Source: Herbaspirillum autotrophicum
Lineage (GTDB): Bacteria; Pseudomonadota; Gammaproteobacteria; Burkholderiales; Burkholderiaceae_D
Direction of reading: 5' to 3'
Length of the DNA: 64,000 nt
Assembly (NCBI RefSeq): GCF_001189915.1
Contig: NZ_LFLS01000002.1
Location: 248,001-312,000, forward strand
The notes beneath the pieces are model-generated. The model made no database searches. It was not told where the DNA came from and worked only from the letters and a program-made list of their open reading frames with translations. A program made the translations under genes and the position numbers. Positions 44,215 to 54,080 of this stretch are shown piece after piece; position 1 is the stretch's first letter, and every line of letters starts with the position of its first letter.

Positions 44215-45206
44215 ATACCGCACATTCCATCGCTGCGCCAGCTCGTCATGCCGGCGACAGTGTCACGCCGGCGGCAGCCAAAGCTGCAGCACAATGGCTG
44301 ATGCGCTTGCATGCCGGCGACATGAGTGACGCCGACCATCAAGCCTGCGCCCGCTGGCGCGCCAGTCACCCGGACCACGAATTTGCCTGGCAACGGGCAG
44401 AACAGATCAGCCGTAAATTCGGCCTGGTGCCGGCAGCACTGGGCGCCCCCACCTTGCGCCAGGCCGCACAAAACAACCGGCGCGCCACACTCAAGGCGCT
44501 GACGCTGATGATTGCCGCCGGCCCGCTGACCTGGGTTGCCTGGCGCAATACACCGTGGCAAGAGTGGACCGCACAGCAGCGCACCGCCACCGGCGAACAG
44601 CGCCAGATCACGCTGATCGATGGCACCCGGCTCACCCTCAATACCGGCACCGCGGTGGATATAGCCTTCGATGGTCAGACCCGGCGCCTGATATTGCGCA
44701 GTGGTGAAATCCTGATTCAGACCGCGCCCGACCCGCAAACACCAGCGCGCCCTTTTATCGTAGAAGACAATCACGGCAGCCTGCGCGCACTCGGTACCCG
44801 TTTTGTCGTGCGCCAGCATGAAAAAAGCAGCTCGGTGGCAGTATTGCAAGGTGCGGTGGAAGTCACGCCGCGCGCCAACGCGGCGGCACGCTATATTGTC
44901 GGCACCGATCAGCAATCCACGTTCAATCAGCACCATGGCGACGGCTTGCAGCCGCTGACACCGCATGCCGATGCCTGGAGCGGCGGCACCCTGTACGTCG
45001 AACGCATGCGGCTCGGCGAATTCGTGGCCGAAGTCGCCCGTTATCGTCCCGGCATTCTGCGTTGCGATCCGGCAGTCGCACAATTGCAGGTGGCCGGCGT
45101 ATTTCAGTTGCGCGATACCGACGCCATCCTGACCGCACTGGTGGAATCCTTGCCGCTGCGCGCCACCTTTGTTACCCGCTACTGGGTAACGCTGCAGCCG
45201 GCATGA
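44211..45206 (+). CDS. FecR-family anti-sigma / sigma regulator
   Basis: This 331-residue membrane protein has an N-terminal cytoplasmic DUF4880-like part (AAAQWLMRLHAGDMSDADHQACARW, WQRAEQISRKF), one membrane helix near residues 90-105 and a periplasmic FecR domain (GEQRQITLIDGTRLTLNTGTAVDIAF, LRSGEILIQT, LGTRFVVRQ). The C-terminus contacts the signalling domain of a TonB receptor. GTG 44211 overlaps the sigma factor stop (GTGA), indicating coupled translation. It would receive the signal from the receptor encoded next and release the sigma factor. Confidence 0.93.
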   Translation: MNTAHSIAAPARHAGDSVTPAAAKAAAQWLMRLHAGDMSDADHQACARWRASHPDHEFAWQRAEQISRKFGLVPAALGAPTLRQAAQNNRRATLKALTLMIAAGPLTWVAWRNTPWQEWTAQQRTATGEQRQITLIDGTRLTLNTGTAVDIAFDGQTRRLILRSGEILIQTAPDPQTPARPFIVEDNHGSLRALGTRFVVRQHEKSSSVAVLQGAVEVTPRANAAARYIVGTDQQSTFNQHHGDGLQPLTPHADAWSGGTLYVERMRLGEFVAEVARYRPGILRCDPAVAQLQVAGVFQLRDTDAILTALVESLPLRATFVTRYWVTLQPA

Positions 45207-45430
45207 GTCAGCAGCGATATTTGCCCTTTCACCTGTCCTGTCATCTGCACCCTCCGGCTCCCCGCTTGTTGCAGCGCCATGCAATGACGACCACCGTCAC
45301 TGCCGGTTACCGGCAAGCGGCACAAGAAAAATCATTCCATTTGAAAAAAGCATGTCCCCTTTTGCCAACTCGTTGGTCAGACAAGATAGGAAGCACGACA
45401 TCTGACACCGCGAAAGGACAGCTTTTCATC
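45207..45430. other. Gap between fecR-like gene and receptor
   Basis: These 224 bases should hold the sigma-dependent promoter of the receptor. The receptor reading frame stays open through the gap, with an ATG at 45203 overlapping the fecR stop. The encoded residues there have no signal-peptide character. A ribosome site AAAGGA occurs at 45413-45418. Confidence 0.4.
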
Positions 45431-47809
45431 ATGCGTCACCCCTCACCATCATCACGTCGTACCACCGGCGCCGGCATCATGCGCCGGCCGGCCAGCAGCA
45501 CCGGCAATGCCAACCGCAGCTACAATATCGCGGCGGGACCGTTGCATCAGGCCTTGTCCAGTTTTGCCGGCAGCGCCGGCGTCACCTTGGCGGCCGATCC
45601 GGCATTGACTGACGGCTTGCACAGCCCCGGCTTGCGCGGCAATCACTCGGTCACGCAAGGTTTTGAACAACTGCTGGCCGGTACCGGGCTGACCGCCGTG
45701 GCGCGGGGCAAGGATGTCTTCGTCTTGCGCAAGATCAATACTGCGGCCTTCACGCCGGTCACCAGCAATAGCGCGCTGCCGGAGATCAAGGTCAGCGCCG
45801 CCGCCGAGCGCAGCGTGGTTACCGAGGGTACCGGCGCCTACACCACACCGGCTACCGCTGCCGCTACTGGCCTGACGCTGTCGCCACGCGATACGCCGCA
45901 ATCGGTCAGCGTGGTCACGCGCCAGCAAATCGATGACCAGAGCCTGGTCTCGCTGAGCGATGTGCTGATGCAAGTCACCGGTGTCACCGTCACCGGCAGC
46001 GACAGTGACCGCAATGACTTTTACTCACGCGGCTTTTACATCGACAATCTGCAATACGATGGCGTGCCGACCTCCATCGGCTTGTCGTTCTTTGGTGAGT
46101 CCGGCAACGACTCCATCATCTATGACCGCATTGAAGTGGTACGCGGCGCCACCGGTTTGCTGACCGGTGCCGGCGAGCCGTCGGCGTCGATCAATCTGGT
46201 GCGCAAGCATGCCAACAGTAAAGTGTTCACCGGCGAAGTGTCGGCCGGCGTTGGATCCTGGAACCGCTATCGCGCCAGCGCCGACTTGTCGACCCCGCTC
46301 AATGCCGATGGCAGCGTGCGCGGCCGTTTCATCGCCATGCGCGAAGAACGCGATTCGCATGTCGACCTGTATCACGGACAGAAAAGCGTGATGTATGGCG
46401 TCATCGATGCCGATCTCAGTCGCTCGACCACCCTCAGCATCGGTGCCGACTATCAGGCCAATCGTCCGACCGGCTCGACCTGGGGAGGCTTACCGCTGCG
46501 TTTCACCGACGGCAGTTTTACCGACTGGGACACCTCCAAGACCACGGCCGCCAACTGGACGCGCTGGTACAGCACCAACAAGACGGTGTTCGTCAATCTC
46601 GAACATCGCTTCGACAATGACTGGAAAATCAAGGCCAACCTCACGCATCGCGAAAGCGATTACGATGCCAAGCTGCTGTATTTATTCGGCACACTCGATA
46701 AAAATACCGGCACCGGCTTGCGCGCCCTGCGCAACTATACCGAAACCAGTTTCCGCCAGAACAGTCTCGACTTGCAGGCCAGCGGTCCGTTCAGTCTGCT
46801 CGGCCGCAAGCACGAGCTGGTGGTTGGCGTAACGCGCAGTCAGGCCAAGACTGATCGCGCCAATCACAATCCCGGCACCGCGCCTGGCACCGGCAATTTC
46901 TATCAATGGGACGGTTCCTATCCGGAACCGGCATGGGGCCCGCTAACCTCAGCCGGCAGCGAACGGATTACTCAGGATGGCCTGTATAGCGCATTACGGC
47001 TGTCGTTGAGCGATCCGCTCAAGCTCATCGTCGGTGGCCGCTACAGCCGCTGGAAGTCGGAAACCGGCGTCGCCAGTCAGCAACGTGAGCATAAAATATT
47101 CACGCCGTACGCCGGCCTGATTTTTGATATCAATAGTATCTATTCTGCCTACGCCAGCTACACCGGAATTTTCCAACCGCAAAGCTATCGCGATGAAACC
47201 GGCAAATTTCTTGATCCGGTCACCGGCAAGAACTATGAAGCCGGCATCAAGGCCGAGTATCTCGATGGCCGCGTCAATGCATCCTTTGGCGTATTCCGTA
47301 TCGAGCAGGACAATGTCGGACAGATGGACCCCAACACGCTGGTGCCAGGCAGCACCGACAATGCCTACACCACGGCCAAAGGGGTTGTCAGCAAGGGCTT
47401 CGAAGCGGAGGTTTCAGGTGAACTGGCACCCGGTTGGAATCTGGTCGCCGGGGTTTCCTTCGCCATCGCCAGGGATGCCAAAGACCAACGCATCAACCCC
47501 GAGATGCCCCAGACCCGTGCTCATCTGTTCACTGCCTATCGCCTGCCGGGTGCCTGGAGTGCACTGACCGTGGGTGGCGGTGTCAACTGGCAAAGCAGTT
47601 CTTACTACCCGTTCGACAACAGCGCGCCGTTTGAACAGCAATCACTGACCATCGTCAATGTGATGGCACGCTATGCATTTACCCCTAAAATATCGGGGCA
47701 AATCAATATCAATAACTTGCTCGACAAAAAGTATTACAGCAACTTCGCGGGACAAGGTCAGTTCGGTACGCCACGCAATCTGATGGCAACCCTCAGCTAC
47801 AAATTTTAG
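45431..47809 (+). CDS. TonB-dependent siderophore receptor with N-terminal signalling domain (FecA/FpvA type)
   Basis: This 792-residue outer-membrane receptor begins, in recognisable terms, with an STN signalling domain (RSYNIAAGPLHQALSSFAGSAGV, about residues 33-105). A plug domain follows with TPQSVSVVTRQQIDDQ and EVVRGATGLLTGAGEPSASINLVRK, then a 22-strand barrel ending in NLMATLSYKF. The STN domain allows transcriptional signalling through the FecR-like protein. The chosen ATG gives a polar, basic N-terminus (MRHPSPSSRRTTGAG...) with no hydrophobic core. An alternative ATG at 45203 gives none either. Either the start is misjudged or part of the leader has been lost. The siderophore is unknown. 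Confidence 0.9.
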   Translation: MRHPSPSSRRTTGAGIMRRPASSTGNANRSYNIAAGPLHQALSSFAGSAGVTLAADPALTDGLHSPGLRGNHSVTQGFEQLLAGTGLTAVARGKDVFVLRKINTAAFTPVTSNSALPEIKVSAAAERSVVTEGTGAYTTPATAAATGLTLSPRDTPQSVSVVTRQQIDDQSLVSLSDVLMQVTGVTVTGSDSDRNDFYSRGFYIDNLQYDGVPTSIGLSFFGESGNDSIIYDRIEVVRGATGLLTGAGEPSASINLVRKHANSKVFTGEVSAGVGSWNRYRASADLSTPLNADGSVRGRFIAMREERDSHVDLYHGQKSVMYGVIDADLSRSTTLSIGADYQANRPTGSTWGGLPLRFTDGSFTDWDTSKTTAANWTRWYSTNKTVFVNLEHRFDNDWKIKANLTHRESDYDAKLLYLFGTLDKNTGTGLRALRNYTETSFRQNSLDLQASGPFSLLGRKHELVVGVTRSQAKTDRANHNPGTAPGTGNFYQWDGSYPEPAWGPLTSAGSERITQDGLYSALRLSLSDPLKLIVGGRYSRWKSETGVASQQREHKIFTPYAGLIFDINSIYSAYASYTGIFQPQSYRDETGKFLDPVTGKNYEAGIKAEYLDGRVNASFGVFRIEQDNVGQMDPNTLVPGSTDNAYTTAKGVVSKGFEAEVSGELAPGWNLVAGVSFAIARDAKDQRINPEMPQTRAHLFTAYRLPGAWSALTVGGGVNWQSSSYYPFDNSAPFEQQSLTIVNVMARYAFTPKISGQININNLLDKKYYSNFAGQGQFGTPRNLMATLSYKF

Positions 47810-47826
47810 GATATGAAAGCGTAACA

Positions 47827-48159
47827 ATGCCTGATGCGACATCCGGCGCAACCCTGATCAGGGTGCGCAGTTTTTACCATACCGTACTCAGCAAGCTGGC
47901 CGTGATCTTCGCGGCCTACTTGCTGGCCTCCGCCGCAGCCGCTTTGGTCGCTGCGGTTTTTTCGCGTTACGCCAGTCAGTCGGTACTGATCGGCGGCCAG
48001 CTCGGTTTTGCGGTATTTACGCTGGCGCTGATTCTGGCCTTTGGCTATCGTGATTTGACGCGCGCGTGGCTGGTGCTGCTCGCGATCACCGCGATGCTGA
48101 TGTTGCCGGTACTCGGGCTGGCTGCCTTTGCCGGCATGCCGCAGACAGGCGGTGCGTAA
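47827..48159 (+). CDS. DUF3649-family small membrane protein of iron-uptake module
   Basis: This 110-residue protein has three predicted membrane helices (KLAVIFAAYLLASAAAALVAAVF, VLIGGQLGFAVFTLALILAFGY, WLVLLAITAMLMLPVLGLAAF). Genes of this type commonly follow FecA-like receptors and precede a PepSY membrane protein and a DUF3325 protein, as here. It is named an iron transporter or uptake protein in many genomes without firm proof. Its stop (TAATG) overlaps the next start by 1 base. The role is inferred from gene neighbourhood. Confidence 0.82.
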   Translation: MPDATSGATLIRVRSFYHTVLSKLAVIFAAYLLASAAAALVAAVFSRYASQSVLIGGQLGFAVFTLALILAFGYRDLTRAWLVLLAITAMLMLPVLGLAAFAGMPQTGGA

Positions 48160-49811
48160 TGACAATGCAATCAACCCCGATGTTCGCCGGTTTCCGGCAA
48201 CGCATGGCGTGGCTGCACACCTGGAGCAGCCTGTGGTTTTGCTGGCTGATGTTCGCCATTTTCCTGACCGGTACGCTGTCCGTATTCAATGCGCAGATTA
48301 CCCAGTGGATGCAGCCGGAACGCATGCAAACGGCAGATGGCGATCCGGCCACCGTGCAGCCGGGTCAGCACCTGACGCCGCAAGATCATGCAGCGGCCGT
48401 CAATCAGGGCCTGCGGCAACTCGCAAAGTACGCACCCGACAGCAATATGTGGGAAATCTGGCCGCGTGCCGGCGAGGACAGCGTACGCTTGTTCTGGCTC
48501 GATAAACATGGCATGTTCGCCGACCGCCGGGTGTCGGTGAGCACCGGCGAACAAGTGCCGGAACCGCCTCGCCCCGGGCGCGATACCACCGGCGGCAATC
48601 ATTTCGTCGAATTCCATCACGAACTGCATGCCGAAACCGTCGGCCTGTGGATCGTTGGCATCGCCTCGATGGCAATGCTGGTGGCGCTGGTATCGGGGAT
48701 CGTCACGCATCGCCGCATCTTCAAGGATTTCTTCACGTTCCGTCCCGGCAAAGGCCAGCGTTCGTGGCTCGATGCCCACAATGCCCTGGGCGTGCTGACG
48801 CTGCCGTTCCTGTTCATGATTACCTATACCGGGCTGGTCATCAGCGTCTATACCTATATGCCGGCGGCACAACTGGCACAAGGCATGCTCAACGGCCAGC
48901 GCACGCCCGTCAGCGAGTTCGGACCGAGCGCCGCCAGCCAGGGGCAGCCGGCGCAACTGACGGCACTCGGCCCCTTGATCAAACAAGCTGAAGCCGCGCT
49001 CAACAGCTGGACTTACGCGGTCGTGATCGACCATCCCGGCGATGCTGCCATGAAAGTGAAAGTCTATGGCGCGGTCCATCAGGCCGAACAACCGCGTCAC
49101 ATTCTGACCACACGCGGATTCCTGACCTTCGATGGCGTGAGCGGCGCGCTGCTCGCCACCAATCTGCCGCACAGTGCACCTGACGGCAGCGGCGATGCCA
49201 GCCAGCGCACCATGGCCGATCTGCATGAAGTCAAGTTTGCCGATCCTGCGGTGCGCTGGCTGTATTTCATTTGCGGCCTGGCCGGCAGCGCCATGATGGC
49301 GACCGGCGCGATTCTGTTCATGGTCAAGCGCCGCCAGAAATCCTTGCGCGAATTCGGCCGCGCCACGCCGCAGGTGTATCGGCTGATCGAGATTCTCAAT
49401 GTCGCCGCCATCGCCGGTCTGGCGCTGGCTTGCGTCGCCTATTTGTGGGGCAACCGCTTGCTGCCGCTGGCACTGGATGAGCGTCATGACTGGGAAATCA
49501 TGACTTTCTTTGCAGTCTGGCTGCTGACACTGCTGCATGCAGCGCTGCGCCCGGCGCTGCCGGCCTGGTACGAACAACTGACGCTGACCGCCATCCTGTG
49601 CCTGTGCCTGCCGCTGCTGAACTGGCTGACCACCGGCCAGCACTTGCTGGTCTATGCTGCACAGGGTGAATGGGGGCGCGGCGCGGTCGAACTGACCACG
49701 CTGTTGTTCGGTGCGCTGTTGTTGCGCGCGGCCTGGAAGGTACGTCAAAAAACCAGACCGGCGGCGGCGCTGCCGGTCAAACACACACGCCACATGCAGG
49801 GCCAGCCATGA
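48159..49811 (+). CDS. PepSY-associated TM helix protein, putative ferric-siderophore reductase
   Basis: This 550-residue inner-membrane protein of the PepSY_TM family starts with WLHTWSSLWFCWLMFAIFLTGTLSVF, a helix with His near its start. It also contains NHFVEFHHELHAE, WLDAHNALGVLTLPFLFMITYTGLVIS and a DLHEVKFADPAVRWLYFICGL segment, and ends with four more helices. Several conserved His residues could bind heme or metal. Relatives lie next to siderophore receptors and some act in reductive release of iron from siderophores. It overlaps both neighbours slightly (TAATG and ATGA). Confidence 0.88.
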   Translation: MTMQSTPMFAGFRQRMAWLHTWSSLWFCWLMFAIFLTGTLSVFNAQITQWMQPERMQTADGDPATVQPGQHLTPQDHAAAVNQGLRQLAKYAPDSNMWEIWPRAGEDSVRLFWLDKHGMFADRRVSVSTGEQVPEPPRPGRDTTGGNHFVEFHHELHAETVGLWIVGIASMAMLVALVSGIVTHRRIFKDFFTFRPGKGQRSWLDAHNALGVLTLPFLFMITYTGLVISVYTYMPAAQLAQGMLNGQRTPVSEFGPSAASQGQPAQLTALGPLIKQAEAALNSWTYAVVIDHPGDAAMKVKVYGAVHQAEQPRHILTTRGFLTFDGVSGALLATNLPHSAPDGSGDASQRTMADLHEVKFADPAVRWLYFICGLAGSAMMATGAILFMVKRRQKSLREFGRATPQVYRLIEILNVAAIAGLALACVAYLWGNRLLPLALDERHDWEIMTFFAVWLLTLLHAALRPALPAWYEQLTLTAILCLCLPLLNWLTTGQHLLVYAAQGEWGRGAVELTTLLFGALLLRAAWKVRQKTRPAAALPVKHTRHMQGQP

Positions 49812-50170
49812 ATCTGATCACACTCATCACGACCGGCTCGGCGCTGCTGCTGTGCCACGCCGGCATGAGCGCCCTGTGCCTGGCGATGGACCGTCATCAG
49901 CGCCAGTTGCTGGGCTATGAAACCGGCGCGCGGCCACGCCGCCACTTGCGCATCGTCGGCGGTGTCTTGCTGTTGCTGGCGCTGTTGCCTTGCGTCTGGC
50001 TGTGGCATGGTGGCGTCGGCACGCTGGCATGGACCGGTTTGCTCGCCGTTGCCGCCTTGTTGCTGGCCGCCATGCTGTCTTATGCGCCGCGCCATGTCAT
50101 GCGGCTGGCTTCGGTCGGACTGGTGCTGGGACTGGCCGGATCGGTCTGGTTGTTGCAAGCCGATATGTAA
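49808..50170 (+). CDS. DUF3325-family membrane protein of iron-uptake module
   Basis: This 120-residue protein has four predicted helices and conserved polar positions CHAGMSALCLAMDRHQRQLLG typical of DUF3325. It begins inside the stop of the PepSY gene (ATGA). It ends the DUF3649-PepSY-DUF3325 trio that accompanies FecA-like receptors. Function is unknown, and a supporting role for siderophore reduction or iron transfer across the inner membrane is a guess from context. Confidence 0.82.
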   Translation: MNLITLITTGSALLLCHAGMSALCLAMDRHQRQLLGYETGARPRRHLRIVGGVLLLLALLPCVWLWHGGVGTLAWTGLLAVAALLLAAMLSYAPRHVMRLASVGLVLGLAGSVWLLQADM

Positions 50171-50240
50171 CGTTGGTTTGCCGCAAAATATATTTGCGCC
50201 GGCACTGGCCTTTTTTGCCATCTCAAACGTCATATGAATA

Positions 50241-50262
50241 GCGGCGCATTTATTTGCGCCGC
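50241..50262 (+). terminator. Hairpin between DUF3325 and DUF4198 genes
   Basis: GCGGCGCA (50241-50248) and TGCGCCGC (50255-50262) form an 8-bp stem around TTTATT. Only a mixed pyrimidine stretch (GCTCTCTTTC) follows, so termination may be partial. It lies 71 bases after the DUF3325 stop. Confidence 0.4.
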
Positions 50263-50302
50263 GCTCTCTTTCATTTCCTCATTTTCATCGTCAAGGTTTG
50301 TC

Positions 50303-50956
50303 ATGCGATCCACCCGTTCTGTTGTTACCAAAACCTCCCTGCTGCTGTTGACGGCCGCGACTGCCATGGCCTGGTCGGCAGCGGCGCGCGCCGATTACAT
50401 CTGGATGCAACGCGACGGCAATGGTGCCCATGCCTATATCGGCGAACTGGAACGGCCATTGACGCCGGCTGCCGGCGGCCTGACAACGCTGCGGGCGTAT
50501 TTGGCCGATGGTATGGCCAATGGCAAGGATCTGCCGCTCGCGGTGCAGGACCGCGATTATGCGATCACCGCACCGGCCAGCGGCGATATACGGGTGCTGG
50601 CCAGCCGCGTCAGTGCCGATGGCGTGCTGCATTATTATCAGGCCCGCTATGGCCGTACCGAAACCAAACCGGTCAATGATCTGGAACTGGTACCGACTAC
50701 CGCCAACGGCAATACCTTCAAACTGATCTGGAAAGGCAATGTGGTCCCGGCGTCACAAGTCAATGTCGTGACCAGCGCCGGCTGGCGGCGCACGCTCAAG
50801 CCCACGGCCGACGGCGCAGTCACACTGGCGACGCCGTTTCCCGGCTTGTACGTGCTGGAAATCACGGCCAGGCTGAACGGTTCCGTCACCGTCGACGGCA
50901 AGCAATACGAGAATGTGCACCACACCGCCACCCTCAGTTTTGAGGTGGGTTCGTAA
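50303..50956 (+). CDS. DUF4198-like secreted protein
   Basis: This 217-residue protein has a signal peptide (SLLLLTAATAMAWSAAARA, cleavage near residue 31). The mature N-terminus DYIWMQRDGNGAHAYIGELERP resembles DUF4198 proteins, which have beta-rich folds and are often tied to metal or iron uptake genes. The C-terminal part (KPTADGAVTLATPFPGLYVLEITARLNG) looks like an immunoglobulin-like domain. The ATG at 50303 follows AAGGTTTG. Its stop overlaps the macA-like start (TAATG), so it is probably co-transcribed with the exporter. Function is not known. Confidence 0.75.
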   Translation: MRSTRSVVTKTSLLLLTAATAMAWSAAARADYIWMQRDGNGAHAYIGELERPLTPAAGGLTTLRAYLADGMANGKDLPLAVQDRDYAITAPASGDIRVLASRVSADGVLHYYQARYGRTETKPVNDLELVPTTANGNTFKLIWKGNVVPASQVNVVTSAGWRRTLKPTADGAVTLATPFPGLYVLEITARLNGSVTVDGKQYENVHHTATLSFEVGS

Positions 50957-52137
50957 TGGCTGCCGCCAGATCTGGCTGGCGACAACGCCGGATTGGCGTA
51001 CTCGCCGTAGTGCTGGTATTGATTGGCGGCGCCGTTGCCTGGTGGGCCACACGCCCGGCGCTGCACTACGAAACCACCACGCTGGGGCGGGCCGATATTG
51101 AAGCCGCGGTCACCGCCGTCGGCACCCTGCAGCCGCGTCACTATGTGGATGTCGGCGCGCAGGTATCAGGACAAATCAATCGCCTGCACGTACAGCCGGG
51201 GGCCGAAGTACGCAAGGGACAATTGCTGGTCGAGATTGACCCGAGCGTGGCACAGGCCACGGTGGATGCCGGCCGCGCAGCGCTGGCCGCCTTGCACGCG
51301 CAACTGGCCGAGCAGCAGGCGCAACAGCGTCTGGCCAGCCAGCAACTGACGCGGCAACAGCGCATGGCCGGCGACGGCGCCACCCGCGATGAAGATGTGC
51401 AACAGGCCGAAGCGGCAGTGGCCGGTACCAGTGCCAGAGTCGCCAATCTGCGCGCGCTGATTGAGCAAAATCAGGCCAATCTCAAAGGCGATGAAGCCCG
51501 TCTCGGTTACACCCGTATCTACGCACCGATTGCCGGCACCGTGGTGTCGCTGGAGGCGCGTGAAGGCCAGACCCTCAACGCCACCTATCAGACCCCGAAT
51601 ATCCTGCGCATTGCCGACCTGTCGCACATGACGGTCTGGACCGAAGTGTCGGAAGCCGACGTGCGTCGCGTCAAACCGGACATGAGTGTGTATTTCACCA
51701 CCCTCGGCGGTGAGCGGCGCCGCTGGCCAAGCAAGGTACGGCAAGTATTGCCGTCGCCGCCGGTGCCGGAAGGCAAAGGCGGTTCCGCGCCGCCGGCCGC
51801 AGCCGTCGGCAAGGTGGTGTTGTACACCGTGCTGTTCGATGTCGCCAACGCGGATGGCGAACTGATGCCGCAAATGACGACGCAAGTGACCTTCGTCACC
51901 GCCGCCGCCCGCAATGTGGTGAGCGCGCCGCTGACCGCACTGCAACCGCAAGCCGGCCAGGCCGGACGCTATCGTGGCCGGGTTCTCAACAAGGAGGGCA
52001 AGATCGAAGCGCGCGAGATCCGCATCGGCGTGCGCAACCGGCTGCATGGCGAAGTGCTGGATGGCGTCAGCGAAGGTGAACGACTGGTGACCGGTGAACG
52101 CATGGTCAGTAACGCCGCCCGGAGATTCAAGCTTTGA
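50956..52137 (+). CDS. macA: MacA-like periplasmic adaptor
   Basis: This 393-residue HlyD/MacA-type adaptor has an N-terminal membrane helix (about residues 13-32). A lipoyl half-motif [40 protein letters not shown] follows, then a long coiled-coil hairpin (about 95-180) and [30 protein letters not shown], the second lipoyl half. The order adaptor, MacB, NodT-type channel defines a MacAB-TolC-like tripartite exporter, similar to PvdRT-OpmQ of Pseudomonas in a siderophore setting. Its stop overlaps the macB start. Confidence 0.92.
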   Translation: MAAARSGWRQRRIGVLAVVLVLIGGAVAWWATRPALHYETTTLGRADIEAAVTAVGTLQPRHYVDVGAQVSGQINRLHVQPGAEVRKGQLLVEIDPSVAQATVDAGRAALAALHAQLAEQQAQQRLASQQLTRQQRMAGDGATRDEDVQQAEAAVAGTSARVANLRALIEQNQANLKGDEARLGYTRIYAPIAGTVVSLEAREGQTLNATYQTPNILRIADLSHMTVWTEVSEADVRRVKPDMSVYFTTLGGERRRWPSKVRQVLPSPPVPEGKGGSAPPAAAVGKVVLYTVLFDVANADGELMPQMTTQVTFVTAAARNVVSAPLTALQPQAGQAGRYRGRVLNKEGKIEAREIRIGVRNRLHGEVLDGVSEGERLVTGERMVSNAARRFKL

Positions 52138-54080
52138 GCGCAGTACCGCTGATTGAACTGCAAGACATCCGCAAACGCTATGGCGGTCTGGATGGCGCGC
52201 CTGCGGTGGAAGTGCTGCGCGGCGTCACGCTGTCGATTGCGGCCGGTGAATTCGTGGCGATTGTCGGCGCCTCCGGCTCCGGCAAATCGACCCTGATGCA
52301 CCTGCTCGGCTGCCTCGACCGCCCGAGCGGCGGCACCTATCGCTTCAACGGCCATGACGTGGCCGGCCTCGACGCCGATGCGCTGGCATGGTTGCGGCGT
52401 GAAGCCTTCGGTTTCGTATTTCAGGGCTATCACCTGATTCCCTCCGAATCCGCGCGTGAAAACGTGGAAGTGCCGGCGATCTACGCCGGCATGCCGGAAG
52501 CCGAACGACGCGCGCGCTCCGCTGCCTTGTTGCAGCGACTGGGACTGGGCGAACGGCTCGGCTATCGGCCGGCGCAATTGTCTGGCGGCCAGCAGCAACG
52601 GGTATCGATTGCGCGTGCGTTGATGAACGGCGGCCGCATCATTCTGGCCGACGAGCCCACCGGTGCGCTCGACAGCAAGAGCGGCGCCGAAGTCATGGCG
52701 CTGCTGCACGAATTGGCCGATGCCGGTCACACCATCATTCTGATCACGCATGATCGCAAGGTGGCGCAGCAGGCGCGGCGCGTGATTGAAATTCTGGATG
52801 GCCAGATCGTGGCCGACTCCGGCAGCGCCGCTGCGCCTGTCAGCAATTTGCCGCCGCTCGACCTGCAACAGGCCGGGCGCGATGGTGGCGCGTCGGCCTG
52901 GGATGATCTGCGTGAAGCCAGCCGCACTGCCTGGCGCGTGATGTGGATCAACCGTTTTCGTACCGGACTGACGCTGCTGGGAATCATCATCGGCGTGGCG
53001 TCGGTGATCGTGATGCTGGCAGTCGGCACCGGTTCGCAACAACGCGTAATGGCGGAAATGGAAATTTTCGGCGCCCGCACCATGTATATCTCACCGATGC
53101 CGCAAAGCAGCCGCGCCCGCAGCGGCAAGCTGACACTGGATGACATCGATGTCATTCGCCAGGTACCGAATGTCACCGTCGCCATGCCGTATATCGAAGG
53201 CCAGGTGATGGTGCGCCGTGGCAATATCGATCATCAGACCGAAGGCGGCGGCGCCACGACCGATTTTCCGGCAGCCCTGAACTGGAGTGTCAGTCACGGC
53301 ATCCTGTTCGACCAGAGCGATCTCGACAGTCTGGCCAAGGTGGCCGTGATCGGCACCTCGGTGCGCAAAGCCTTGTTTGCCGACGGCAGCGATCCGATCG
53401 GTCAGGACATCCTGATCGACAGCGTGCCGTTCCAGGTGATCGGCATCCTGACCAGCAAAGGCGCCGGCAACGGTGAAGATCAGGATGAGCGCGTGATCGT
53501 GCCGCTCACCACTGCCGCCGCGCGGCTGTACGGCCACACCAATCCGAACTGGATCGCGGTGCAGATCGGCGATGCCAAACACGCCAATCAAACCGCCGAA
53601 GCCATCAGTGCGGCACTGGAGAAAAGCCGCCGCGCCAAGGATGTACGCATCTACAATCACGCCGAGACCGTGCGCGTGCAATCCGAAACCGAAAGTACCA
53701 TGACCCTGATGCTCGGTCTGATCGCGGCGATTTCACTGCTGGTCGGCGGGATCGGCGTGATGAATGTAATGCTGATGACGGTGCGCGAACGCACCCGCGA
53801 GATTGGCATCCGCATGGCCACCGGCGCGCGCGAGCGCGACATCATGCGCCAGTTTCTGGCCGAGGCGGTGCTGGTCTCGCTGGTCGGCGGCATTGCCGGC
53901 GTCATCATCGGTGTGGCTATCGGTCTGCTGCTGATGGTGTGGAACGTCCCGGTGATCTTTTCCCTGCGCGCGATCATCGGCGCCTTTTCCTGCGCCGTGG
54001 CAACCGGCCTGATCTTCGGTTTCATGCCGGCGCGCAAAGCGGCGCGGCTGGATCCGGTTATTGCATTGGCAAGCGAATGA
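52134..54080 (+). CDS. macB: MacB-type ABC exporter (ATPase-permease fusion)
   Basis: This 648-residue protein has an N-terminal ABC domain with Walker [10 protein letters not shown] near residue 44, the signature LSGGQQQR near 148, and [15 protein letters not shown] as Walker B. A first membrane helix lies near residue 285 ([18 protein letters not shown]). A large periplasmic domain follows, then three C-terminal helices with the FtsX-like [28 protein letters not shown]. Mechanotransmission by MacB drives export through the outer-membrane channel encoded next. The start is TTG 52134, overlapping the macA stop (TTGA). The stop overlaps the start of the NodT gene. Confidence 0.94.
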   Translation: MSAVPLIELQDIRKRYGGLDGAPAVEVLRGVTLSIAAGEFVAIVGASGSGKSTLMHLLGCLDRPSGGTYRFNGHDVAGLDADALAWLRREAFGFVFQGYHLIPSESARENVEVPAIYAGMPEAERRARSAALLQRLGLGERLGYRPAQLSGGQQQRVSIARALMNGGRIILADEPTGALDSKSGAEVMALLHELADAGHTIILITHDRKVAQQARRVIEILDGQIVADSGSAAAPVSNLPPLDLQQAGRDGGASAWDDLREASRTAWRVMWINRFRTGLTLLGIIIGVASVIVMLAVGTGSQQRVMAEMEIFGARTMYISPMPQSSRARSGKLTLDDIDVIRQVPNVTVAMPYIEGQVMVRRGNIDHQTEGGGATTDFPAALNWSVSHGILFDQSDLDSLAKVAVIGTSVRKALFADGSDPIGQDILIDSVPFQVIGILTSKGAGNGEDQDERVIVPLTTAAARLYGHTNPNWIAVQIGDAKHANQTAEAISAALEKSRRAKDVRIYNHAETVRVQSETESTMTLMLGLIAAISLLVGGIGVMNVMLMTVRERTREIGIRMATGARERDIMRQFLAEAVLVSLVGGIAGVIIGVAIGLLLMVWNVPVIFSLRAIIGAFSCAVATGLIFGFMPARKAARLDPVIALASE

